Source: Mytilinidion resinicola (lineage: Eukaryota > Ascomycota > Dothideomycetes > Mytilinidiales > Mytilinidiaceae). From it: a DNA stretch of 64,000 nucleotides. The notes beneath the pieces were generated by a model, which did no database searches, was not told the origin of the DNA, and saw only the letters and a program-made list of their open reading frames with translations. The stretch is taken from NCBI RefSeq assembly GCF_010093595.1, contig NW_022985448.1:692180-756179 (forward strand), in the 5' to 3' direction. Below are positions 48,191 through 58,593 of this stretch, piece after piece (position 1 is the first letter of the stretch; every line of letters begins with the position of its first letter). A program made the translations under genes and the position numbers.

Positions 48191-50130
48191 CTACAGATAG
48201 CGATCCCTCCACCCCTTTTTCCCCTTGCCCACCTGCACCAGCCGCCAACTGACCTCCACCCCCCGCCCCCGCGCCAGCTCCACCGCATCAACCGAGCTCA
48301 CGCTCTGGCAGAAATCCGCCCCGATCCACTCCAGCCCGCTCAGCCTGACGCACAGCTGCCTGATCCCCGCGCCTGAAATGCGCGTCTTCGCCAGGTTCAC
48401 GCGCCGCAGCTCCGGGAACGTCGCGCACACGAAGTCCACCACCTCGTCGTCCGCGAGCGAGTCGGTGAGGTCCAGCTCCTGCAGCGTTGAGAAGCGTGGG
48501 TTGGATAGGCAGCGGAGGAGGGCGTCTTTGGAGGCGACGGTGGTGTTAGCGAGGGAGAGGCTGGTGAGGGAGGTAGTGGTGGCGAAGTCGATGTCCGTCT
48601 CGTCGTTCACGGCTTTGAGGAGGAGGACGTCGAGGAAGCCCGGGTCGAGGGCGCCGAGATTGCAGAGGGCGAGGGCGGTCAGGTGGGGGAGGTACGTCGC
48701 GAGGGCGGCTTGGGTGTTTAGCGCGGTCAGGGGGGAGCTGGTCGTGAAGTGGTTGTTGGAGTCTGAGGCGATGTGTTCGTAGAGGTGGAGGGAGGGGGGG
48801 AGGAGGGGGAAGGTAGTCAACGGGTATCTTTGGAGCTTGAGGGACTCGAGGGATTCGAGTGCGGTGAAGTCGGGGTCGGTGGCGGGCCGTTTGTGCCAGT
48901 TAGTCAGGGTAAGGTGCTTTAGTTTTGGGGAGCGGGTGAAGAGTTCTTGCTGGAGCAGTGTTAGTGTTTGCTCTAGTTTGGATGCCTGGGGCTTACAAGG
49001 TTCAAGTTAATGCTGTACGGGCTACCACTTGCCGGACCTGAGGTCAACACTAGTGTGGTCAGGTTGGGCAGATCAACTTTCCAATCAACTCGCATTCCAG
49101 TGCTCTCGATGTTGTGGAACTCCGCATCAGTAAGATTGGGCGTGTGTCGCAGGATTTGGGATACCGCATCCAGAGAGATGTTGGTATTATCACGAAGAAT
49201 GAGGCGTCGCAGGCTCGTGGAGCACATCGTTACTTCGCAAATCGATTCGCCACCTAGGGTCCCACTCAAAAAGTCGAGAGACTCGAGTGCCTTGCATGTT
49301 GTTGCAAGACTACGAAGAGAGTCGACGTGGTTGAATCGATGAATGGTTGCGGTCTTCAGCTTGTGTTGAGACCGGAGGACGCAGTGGCGCACGAATGAGC
49401 CCGAGACATTGCGTCGAGCATGAGAAAGATCCAGATCCGTCCAAAGACGAGGTCGGTTGATAAGGAACTGTTTCCATTGCTTGGAAACGCGGAGACATGT
49501 TCTAGTAAGGAAGGTAAGCATGAGTTCATGTAGTGAGCGGGAGCAGACAACTAACACCATGTTTCGGAAAGTCAAGTAGCCGATGACCATTTCGACGATT
49601 TCAATGGGCAGAACCGAGAACGGATCGACGGACTTTGGAGGTGAGAGCTGTCTAATAAGCTTGTCAAGCATCCCTTGAAGCAGCTTGATATGTCGTTAGC
49701 TTTCGTGTCTAGATCCCGCGGGGGCAAAGCGTTGCGCTCACCTTGTAGTTCTCATCGGAGACAAGGACATTCTTGAGGCCATGCTTGTAGATTTCGACTG
49801 CAGAATCAGGCTTTTCCATCTTCTGCAAGATGTCTGCAGTGCGAAGATATCCCTACGGGAAGGTTAGCTCGTTCTTCCGGCAACCGAAGGCCGACCTACT
49901 CTAGCGTCGCCTTTGTCGAGTTTGATCATGTGGCGGCCATCTTTAGCAGCCATTTTGAAGTTCTGCAGCTTCTCAAAGCTGGCTGCGCGGTTGTTAAGCA
50001 TGGCGACTGTAGGGATGATCATCAATTCGATGGCTTCTGTGAAAGCATCCACCGCCTTCTGGTACTCCTTATGTTTATAGTACCGCTTTCCCAACTCTTG
50101 ATACTCCGCAGCAGACATGGTGCGAGGCAT
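48191..50130 (-). CDS. pof3: TPR/F-box/LRR protein, Dia2/Pof3 type SCF substrate receptor
   Basis: Five exons (50130-49900, 49852-49742, 49683-49556, 49501-48997, 48949-48191) give 577 residues. The N-terminal TPR repeats (MSAAEYQELGKRYYKHKEYQ, KAVDAFTEAIEL, AMLNNRAASFEKLQNFKMA, GYLRTADILQKMEKPDSA) run to residue ~115. An F-box follows in exons 3-4 (DPFSVLPIEIVEMVIGYLTF, then TCLRVSKQWKQFLINRPRLW). The C-terminal half is leucine-rich repeats (TSLTSLSLANTTVASKDALL, ELRRVNLAKTRISGAGIRQL). This architecture is that of budding yeast Dia2 and fission yeast Pof3, which ride with the replisome and help unload the CMG helicase. Intron 3 (49502-49555, 54 nt, donor GTTAGT) is in frame and stop-free and interrupts the F-box. 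The start ATG at 50130 is the first in frame. Confidence 0.88.
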
Positions 50131-51030
50131 CTTGAACGTATAATCAAAAGTCGCGTCGGCGCAGCGCGTGTGGTCGTGATGAGTTGAAGTTGCAGTGGTC
50201 AAAGGCCTGTGACGCGACGCGACAGTTCGCTTATTCTTTCCTATCCGAGCATCGTCTTAGAAGAGTGTGGAGTGTTGAGTGAATTGAGGGGGCCAAGACA
50301 ACGGCTCACAGAGCAACGATGGTAGAAATCCTGTAGCCTATATTCACGCTACTATCAGATATGCTTGGTTGGAGGACCAAATCAGCCAACGGTCATAGAG
50401 AACACGAACCGCACACGAAACAGCTGAGGGTCCCTCAGAAGCGCATCATCATGATCAAAGCTCACTGCTAATTTCCTTAGTTATAATCAAGTGTCGACAA
50501 TTCTGTAGCCTAGATCTTTCAAGCCTGCTTATGATCTGATAGGTCCTACATGGCCCTCCGCTCCATTAATTTCCATGGCCATAGCACATCATCCTCTCGC
50601 GACAAACGACTCCCAGAATCAAGACTTCTAAATTGACTGTGGCGCTATAGGCTCTCCATCTCGTTCTCACGAATAGAAAATCAGATAATAAAAGGATTGC
50701 CTCTGTAGACTCTGCATAGTCTGCGTTCAAGACCTCGCTAATGATTGTTTGGAGGTTCCATGCCTTTTGTGTCGACCACCACACGCTACCTCTCTGCTCA
50801 TTATCCCACAATTCTTTCTCTTGGCAGCCTTCACTTCTTGAACCGAATTTGTCTAGGCTGGTGAGATGATGCGGAAAGCTGTAATGATGATCTGTCAGCA
50901 TGTAGGTGCAATTATTGCGCTCGTGGACCCGGACCTACTCCTTATCTACGTTGCGCAAAGGTATTTCTTCCTAGAAATGACACAGCCCTTGCTGTTCGTA
51001 GGTTATCTTGACGGTCTAGATCCGCCCTTC
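50131..51030. other. Intergenic region upstream of the F-box gene
   Basis: About 900 bases between the F-box gene start and the 3' end of the next minus-strand gene. Short frames on both strands show no recognisable protein. Confidence 0.4.
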
Positions 51031-52447
51031 TCATTCGGCGACATATAGTTCTCGTGCTTTATCGTTTGCGGCTTGCTGGGCACCATACTCTTTCAGTCCC
51101 GTGCGTGATCTGGTGCGACGAATGGACCTCCGACGTTGGTGATCCTGATAACTTGCAGGCGAGCCAGAGTAGCGGCGTGTGGATAGGTCATGCGAGTTCG
51201 CATGCTCAAGCAACACATGAACATTCAGAGTCTCCGGACCTGGTGCCCAGCTGTGTCGACTTGTGGGACTTTTCTGCCTAGGGTCTAAACTCTGTCTAAG
51301 ATCTGACTTGTCTGATAATCTATGGGGTGTAGCGTTGCTCGATGCTTGTTTCCGAGCCTTTGGGCTTGTCTTTGGCGTTTTAGGACCGTCCGTTTCCTTA
51401 ACATCACTGACTCCTGCTACTTTCACAATATCCTGTGAATGGATAATTAGTCTCATTCACTTTGCTTTGAAACACTTGACTCACATTTGTTGGGTATACG
51501 GTCCCAGGCAAAGCAACGTATTCATCGAGCGGAAGTGGCAGCGTTGCAAAGTTGAAGCCCTTGCCAGGTGTGACTGGATGAAAGAGTTGGCCCACGTCCT
51601 CCTTGAAGTCGAAAAGATAGCTGCGGACTGGTTGATACGCAGAGCGATTAATGTACCACTGTGGATAAGATCCAAACCAAGCGTCGACGACAGGATCTAC
51701 ATCGACGCTAAGGTAGATATCCTGGTTCTCATCAGGTTGGTGTACTAACAGAACGAAATCGAACTCTCGAGGCAACCCAGATCTCTGCGTCGAGTTTTCC
51801 TGTAGGGTCCAGACCGCTAATGCATCTTCGACATCGTAGTCAGGATTTTCTGCGCGCAGGGTGCGCAGTGAGCCTTGTATGCTCATCATATCATAGACTT
51901 TGTAGCTTGATCTGTAGCCGGCGGAGGGATTGACGCTTGCCGATAGAGGAGTCTGTGATATTCCGAGGGAACTCGAGAGGCTGAAATTCCATTGCAAGTT
52001 CTCCGGAGATACGGCCCCGTACATAAGTTGCGGCGCATGCCTCAAAAATCTGGGGGATTCTGGAGGTGTATCGTAGTAATACGCTTTTGGATCATGGCCA
52101 TGCACACCGACCCGTAGTACAGCAGATTTGAAGCGGTGGCTCTCGGTATCTGCAGGATGGAAGACAAAATGAACAGAGACGAAGTAGACGTTGCGCATAT
52201 GCCCTTCATGCAGGAGTTCAGTCTGATAGTACCCGCGCTGGAGGCGATTCACGTGGGCAGATATGTAGGCATTACCAGGCAGTAGACGCTCATATATGCA
52301 CTTCTGGCGGACCTGTAGACGCTTGTCGGGGGCATTAGGATCTGTTTTCACCGGCGGAATGCCAGACACAGGAGTACGAGGAGGTGGCGTAGAGTCCGAT
52401 GGCTGGAGCTGTGGGCCGGCTCTGAACCGCTGCAGATAGGAAGCCAT
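51031..52447 (-). CDS. Unrecognised fungal protein
   Basis: Two exons (52447-51485, 51432-51031) give 454 residues. I do not recognise a family. The N-terminal ~35 residues are Pro/Ser-rich (TPPPRTPVSGIPPVKTDPN). The middle (about 40-310) looks like an ordered alpha/beta domain with many aromatic residues (ERLLPGNAYISAHVNRLQRG, RNVYFVSVHFVFHP, DYDVEDALAVWTLQENST, DFVLLVHQPDENQDIYLSVD, DAWFGSYPQWYINRSAYQPV, LFDFKEDVGQLFHPVTPGKG). The C-terminal exon is basic and low in complexity (KTPKTSPKARKQASS, RRRSIRRTRSRTG), suggesting a disordered, possibly nuclear tail. No signal peptide or membrane helix. The intron is phase 0 (donor GTGAGT, acceptor TTCACAG, 52 nt). It is divergent from urease, which alone says little about function. 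The strong splice signals and composition make it a real gene. Confidence 0.78.
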
Positions 52448-52982
52448 GAAGTAGCAACAACAGCAGAGTAACTAGGAAAGCCCAACAGGATATGGAGTGA
52501 ACTAGGAGGCGCAGACCGAGAGATGGACATGTACAAAGGGGATGAGGAAGTAAAAGAGGCTGGGGGCTGCTGACAGGGGCTGAGACCAATGATCGACCCC
52601 GGAGCTCGACGTCAGCTGCCTCGCATAAGGCACGCCTTCCAGGTCTAGAGGCATTCTGTAGCGCCGGACTCGGTGGATGAGCGCCTAACTGAGACTCAGG
52701 TCATTTATCTATCGAAACCTCTCATAACCAGCGTGAAGCGTGGTTGAATGCCATCCTCGAGGTTCGTGGACTGAGTCTAGCTTCGGGGGTAAATGGCATG
52801 ACGCTGGGTTCCGTTGCCCCGCTCTTATCGGCTCTAGCCACATGTACAGGCACTGCGGGGGTGTCCGATATCTCGATATGCACCACCATGAAGCTCCATC
52901 GTGAGACCTTTCACGACCTTGGAATCTCCAAGGACTGGTCACCCCTTATTTTTATCTTGCACCATAGAATCTCGCAGCTATA
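52448..52982. promoter_or_regulatory. Divergent promoter region, unrecognised gene and urease
   Basis: 535 bases between divergent starts. No gene is seen. No GATA cluster stood out by eye, although urease genes are often nitrogen-regulated. Confidence 0.4.
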
Positions 52983-55932
52983 ATGCAGCTCGTGCCTAAG
53001 GAGGTTTGCTTCCACCCTACCATTTGCACTACGATGCCTCGCTAACAAAAAGCACCGCAGCTCGACAAGCTCGTGATCTCACAGCTTGGCCTGCTCGCCC
53101 AACGTCGTCTCGCTCGAGGTGTCAAACTGAACCATGCGGAGGCTACTGTGAGAGCTCTTCCATTTACAGCTTGTTCGGGCTCGCTTCTAACAATCCCAGG
53201 CCCTAATTGCGAGCAATCTTCAAGAGGTATTGCTTTTTCCTGTATGGCGTGAATCTGGCTCAAATTTTTTGTAGCTCGTTCGTGATGGCAACCACACTGT
53301 CGCAGATCTCATGTCCATCGGCAAAACCATGCTAGGTCGTCGTCATGTCCTTCCGTCCGTCGTCTCGACTCTCTCTGAACTCATGATTGAGGGGACTTTC
53401 CCTTCTGGAACCTATCTGGTCACTGTCCACCACCCGATCAGTACTGATGACGGGGACCTTGAGAAAGCTCTTTACGGTTCTTTCTTGCCCATCCCATCTC
53501 AAGACAAGTTCCTACTCCCCGAGACTAGTGTATACGAAAGCACCAAACAGCCTGGAGCGGTTATCGCTGTTAAAGGGGAAGCCGGAACGATCAAGTTGAA
53601 TGAAGGGCGAAAGAGAATTCAACTTAAAGTCGTCAGCAAGGGAGACAGGCCCATACAAGTACGTATCCTCGTTTTAAAGTAACATTTGTGTCTAAAGCTC
53701 ATAAACACATAGGTCGGCTCTCATTATCACTTTATTGAAACGAACCCCCAACTTCAGTTCGATCGTGTGCAAGCACATGGTTACCGTCTTGACATTCCCG
53801 CAGGCACCTCGGTTCGGTTCGAGCCAGGTGATACGAAGACCGTTACGCTTGTTCAAATCGCTGGTAATCAAATCATCAAAGGAGGAAACGCCCTAGCTAC
53901 CGGATTCATCCAGAACGCTTCAATTGCCGAGAGCATTATCGAGAAGATTCAAGCAGGAGGCTTCCTTCACGAGCCCGAGCCACTTGGTGATGCAGCACAT
54001 ATCGACATCTGTACTATGGAAAGACAAGCTTATATCAGCATGTTTGGCCCTACGACTGGTGATGTAGTCAGACTGGGTGCCACTGATCTCTGGATCAAAG
54101 TGGAGAAAGATCTAACGAAATACGGCGACGAGTGCTCTTTCGGTGGTGGAAAGACGCTGAGGGAGGGCATGGGCCAAGCAGGTGGAAGATCTGATAAAAA
54201 GAGCCTAGACACAGTCATCACAAATGCCCTCATTGTCGATTGGTCCGGGATATACAAGGCAGATATTGGCATCAAAGACGGCATCATCGTGGGAATTGGT
54301 AAAGCTGGCAACCCTGATGTTATGGATGGAGTGGATCCTAATCTAGTCGTGGGTTCCTGCACTGACGTGATTGCTGGAGAGCACGATATTGTAACTGCGG
54401 GAGGCTTTGATTCTCACATTCACTTTATCTGTCCTCAGCAGGCCAATGAGGCTATTGCTTCTGGTATCACTACTATGCTGGGTGGTGGGACTGGACCAAG
54501 GTTAGTAAAATCTCCCCTTCAAGATATAGAGGACTAAATGATGATCCAGTACCGGCACGAACGCTACAACTTGTACGCCAGGTGCAACTCACATACGCCA
54601 AATGCTTCAAGCCATCGATAGCATCCCACTCAACTTCGGAATTACAGGCAAAGGCAACGACAGTGATGCTGGCCCGCTAAGAGAACAAGCCCAAGCTGGT
54701 GTCTGCGGCCTCAAGCTACACGAGGATTGGGGAACCACCCCGGCCGCTATCGATACCTGCCTCAGCGTCTGCGACGAGTATGACATTCAAACTCTTATCC
54801 ACACCGACACGCTTAATGAATCTGGCTTTGTGGAGCAAACCATCGCAGCCATCAAAGGTCGCACGATCCACACCTATCACACCGAGGGTGCAGGCGGTGG
54901 CCATGCCCCTGATATCATTAGCGTCGTGGAGCACGACAATGTCCTCCCGTCTAGTACCAATCCTACACGCCCATACACGCGAAACACACTTGACGAGCAT
55001 CTTGACATGCTGATGGTGTGCCATCACCTGTCGCGCAATATCCCCGAGGATGTTGCCTTCGCCGAATCACGAATTCGCGCTGAGACCATCGCTGCGGAAG
55101 ACGTCCTGCATGATCTCGGCGCCATTAGCATGATGTCTTCTGACAGCCAGGCAATGGGGCGCTGTGGTGAAGTGATTCTACGAACTTGGAACACAGCGCA
55201 CAAGAATAAGGTCCAGAGGGGCTATCTCAAGGAAGACGAGGGGACGGGCGCGGATAACTTCCGCGTAAAGAGGTATATCAGCAAGTACACCATCAACCCG
55301 TCCATCACGCAGGGTATGGGCCATTTGATCGGGAGCGTAGAGATAGGGAAGTTGGCAGACTTAGTGGTGTGGAAGCCGGCGAACTTTGGAGTCAAGCCTA
55401 AGTGGATTATCAAGAGCGGGATGATTGCGTATGCCATGATGGTGAGTGAATCTGTGGTAAATTCATGATAGAAAAGTGGCAACTGACGTTTTCCAGGGCG
55501 ATCCAAACGCTTCGATTCCAACGGTCGAGCCTGTCATTATGAGACCTATGTTTGCGGTGAGTCGTGTTTCCTAAAATTTCCTACCTTCTTGAGAGACTGT
55601 GCTGATCCACCTTAGACTATGGTGCCGCCTACAAGCATCACATTTGTCTCACAGGCGTCGGTTGACTCTGGAGTCGTTAAGTCATACGGACTGAAGAAGC
55701 GCATTGAGGCGGTCAAGAACTGCAGGACCATTGGAAAGAAGGACATGAAATATAACGACGTGAGGCCGAAGATGAAAGTAGACCCAGAGAGATATGTGAG
55801 TACTCCATTTGTCAGAAAAGTAGAACTTGGAGCTGACTAGATATCCCCTAGACCGTGGAAGCAGATGGTATGGTGTGCACGGCTGAGCCGGCGACTGAAC
55901 TGCCTTTGACGCAGGCGTATTTCGTTTATTGA
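52983..55932 (+). CDS. ureA: Urease, single-chain fungal form (gamma-beta-alpha)
   Basis: Nine exons (52983-53003, 53061-53147, 53200-53226, 53275-53658, 53713-54500, 54550-55441, 55497-55556, 55616-55795, 55852-55932) give 839 residues, the usual length for fungal and plant ureases. It hydrolyses urea to ammonia and carbamate in the cytosol. The gamma-like part opens [21 protein letters not shown]; the beta-like part has [18 protein letters not shown] and [19 protein letters not shown]. The alpha part holds the nickel site: HIHF histidines, the carbamylated Lys in GLKLHEDWG, the His in HTDTLNESG and [12 protein letters not shown], the flap Cys-His in MVCHHLSRN, and the metal-binding Asp near [11 protein letters not shown]. 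The C-terminus is [14 protein letters not shown]. Exons 1 and 3 are only 21 and 27 nt. Activity requires nickel-insertion accessory proteins encoded elsewhere. Confidence 0.97.
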
Positions 55933-56664
55933 GGAGATATAGTGGGAGATAGAGAGAGGGTAGTAGCAGGGAAACGGAGGCGAAGACTTGGATGGTGAAA
56001 AATGGCTTCTTATTATTGTAATTTGAAACAGATCTGAAGACAGGACGAAAGTGCGTGTTGCAATATTCTACCTGGATGATGCATTAATGCTAGGCCATAT
56101 GAGAGTGCAGAGTGCCTAAAACGTAAGCAAGTCGATAGCCGAAGTATTGCGCTGCACAGCGAGGTGGCAGCGAGAAGGCAGGTAAAAGGCGGCTGGTGCG
56201 GCAGGCCGTGCCGCTTTAAGGAGGCCCTAGATGTAGGCCCTAGCCGCCAAAAGGAGCTTGCAGGTCGTTATGATGGCCTTCGTTCCACGAGCTGCTGGCG
56301 AGGACGTGAACGCACCACACCTCAAAGCCTGCCCGCAATATAGGCAGTGAAAAGGAAGCCTGGGTCGCATTGCCGGATGCATGCGACTATTCTGTCAAGT
56401 GTTCAAAGCCAGCTGAAGGCGTGGCGTGGACATAATTGATCGCGAGAGGGTGGTCGTAACGAGGCCGGGAAAAGAGCCCGTTATTTTGGGGCTGCAAGTT
56501 TTCCGACCAGCACTGCTGCCGCCGGTAATTTTGGCGGCCCAGCCGCCTCTTTTACCAGGTGCCGCCCATTCTTCACCCGCTCCTCTCCCCCAACCTCACC
56601 AACACCCAGCCCGACCGCCCACCCACGCCAGCACCCATCACTACCACCGCGGCCCATCACCAAA
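55933..56664. promoter_or_regulatory. Upstream region of the HMG-box gene
   Basis: About 730 bases between urease and the HMG-box gene, with a CT-rich run just before the start codon, common in promoters and 5' UTRs of filamentous fungi. No gene is seen. Confidence 0.4.
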
Positions 56665-58084
56665 ATGGCCAAAGAAAAGGCGAAGGACAAGAAGGATGGA
56701 GAGCTGATGATCCCGCTGGAGCAGTTCCGGAGGACGCGCGAGGTCGTAAGTATTCTGTCCTTTTCTTCCTCGAGCTCGCCGTGTTGTTTGTTGTGCGCGG
56801 CCATGGAGGTCATCGTCACGATGCGCCCTGCCCTCCTCCACATCCAAGACTACTTGGTCTATCCTACAAGTCCCTGGCCCAGCTTCTCTCCATCGACCTC
56901 CGCGCACGACGCGCTCTTACACGCGCGTCGCGGCCTCGTGATCGTCTCCATCTTCTTTGCGCCTCAGTTCCTTCACCACGTCCGACGCGACCTGAGCTGC
57001 GCAAAGACCCATTGCTCTTCTCAATGGCACCTCTTTTTCTCCAGTCGTCGACACAAGCTAATTCGTCTCTTTCAAGATGCTCGCAACCCTCAATGACCTC
57101 CAGGGCAACCTCCAACAAGTGCAATCCGGTCTCCAAAACATGATCACTGTGTACCTCAGGCACTCCGCGTCTGTCCTAGACGGCAACTCCGGTGCCCTCG
57201 AGGATCTCATGCTTGAGGGTCCAATTGGAGCCACTGGCGAGGCCTCCGCACCAGAGAAGAAACGCGGCAGGCCCAAGAAGGACAAGAAGGATAAGGACCC
57301 TAACGCGCCGAAGCGTCCACTCACGGCCGCGTTCCTGTATTCTCAACAGGCGCGCGCCATTGTGAGGCAAGATTTGGAGAAGCAGCTGAACCCGGGCGAT
57401 AAGCTGGAGGGAAACGCAGTCAATCATGAGTTGAATCGGCGTTGGGCCGAGATGCCCGAGGACGAGAAGGAGGTGAGCAAGCCCATTTCCCAGATCTAGA
57501 TTATTTCCATCACTGCTAACCTGCGTCGCTAGCTCTGGAGAGACTCCTATCGCGACAGCATGAAAGTCTACAATGCCGAAGTGGCCGAGTACAACAAGAA
57601 GAAAGGTATCCAGCATAGTGTACCTGCGTTGGAAGGCGAGATTGACGATGCAGACGCGGGCGCCATCCCCTCCGACATGGAGGCCTCTTCCTCTGATGAT
57701 AGCGACGAGGACTCTCCTAACCGTCCGAAGGCGCCTACTCCCCCATTCGTAACACCGAAGCCCAACAAGCGCCAGAAGGCTGCAAAGACTAACGGAGTGG
57801 CGCCGACGCCTATTCTGCCAGCCTCCACTACGACTATGCGTAGCACGGTGCCAATACCAATTCCGCATCGCGCTACCTCTGTTAAACCCCCGGGAACCGC
57901 CAGCCCAGCAGTCGAGAACGGAAAAGTCAAGTCTAAGAAGATCAAGGAGAAGGAGCCAAGCCCAGAGGAGTCTAAGAAGAAAAGGGCGCGACGCAATGTT
58001 GCTGACGAGGACGAGGGCACTGTAGCCCAGGAGCCGCCCAAGAAGAAAAGAGATCATCGAAAGAAGAAGGATGCGACTGCTTAA
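56665..58084 (+). CDS. HMG-box chromatin protein with AT-hook-like motif
   Basis: Three exons (56665-56745, 57077-57472, 57533-58084) give 342 residues. Exon 1 is lysine-rich (MAKEKAKDKKDGELMIPLEQ). Exon 2 begins MLATLNDLQGNLQQVQSGLQ, a short helical region, then an AT-hook-like KKRGRPKK (about 87-94) and one HMG box (about 98-178: PNAPKRPLTAAFLYSQQARA, NHELNRRWAEMPEDEKELWR, YRDSMKVYNAEVAEYNKK). The C-terminal half is acidic Ser/Asp-rich followed by basic runs (KPNKRQKAAK, ESKKKRARR, KKKRDHRKKK), so it is nuclear. It may bend DNA or be a remodelling-complex subunit (Hmo1- or Nhp10-like); the sequence does not decide. Intron 1 is unusually long (331 nt). Its acceptor TTTCAAG at 57076 is forced by an in-frame TAA just before it. 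Confidence 0.88.
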
Positions 58085-58593
58085 GATTCAAGTCTCATGT
58101 TTCGCTTCCTGTGCGCCCATTAGCTGCCTCTCTATCCTCTCTACCAGCGGACCCTGCGCTTGTTTGCCATTCGCTTCCAAGATCGTCTTGCGCTGCGTAT
58201 GCGCTACTGCTTTCTACCTTGTGTTTATCAGGGGATATTTTGGTTTCTTATATCGGTCTTCTGGGTAAAAGGGGGCCGTGTTTGAGGCAACGAGGGGAGG
58301 ATATACCCGGACGACTGTCTCCTCTGCCTACGATGCCTGTGGCCACGAAATTCTCTTCCTGGTTTCTTTCGGATGCTTTCTGGTGTTCTCGGATAGGTCA
58401 GGCCCGCATACTGTTGTATCATAAACGTCTCTTTCTTCAACATATCCCGTGAGTGTCATTTCCAGGAGAAGTGAAGAAGACGTAGCGTTTCGGTAGTCTC
58501 TTATGTTTCACGAATCCAACGTCCATCAAATCCACAGTCGCGTCCAGTAACCGTATCTTACTATTTCGTTCCTACAACATCTTCACAACTCAC
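58085..58593. other. Convergent intergenic region
   Basis: About 510 bases between the 3' ends of the HMG-box gene and the AtuA-like gene, T-rich, without a gene. Confidence 0.4.
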
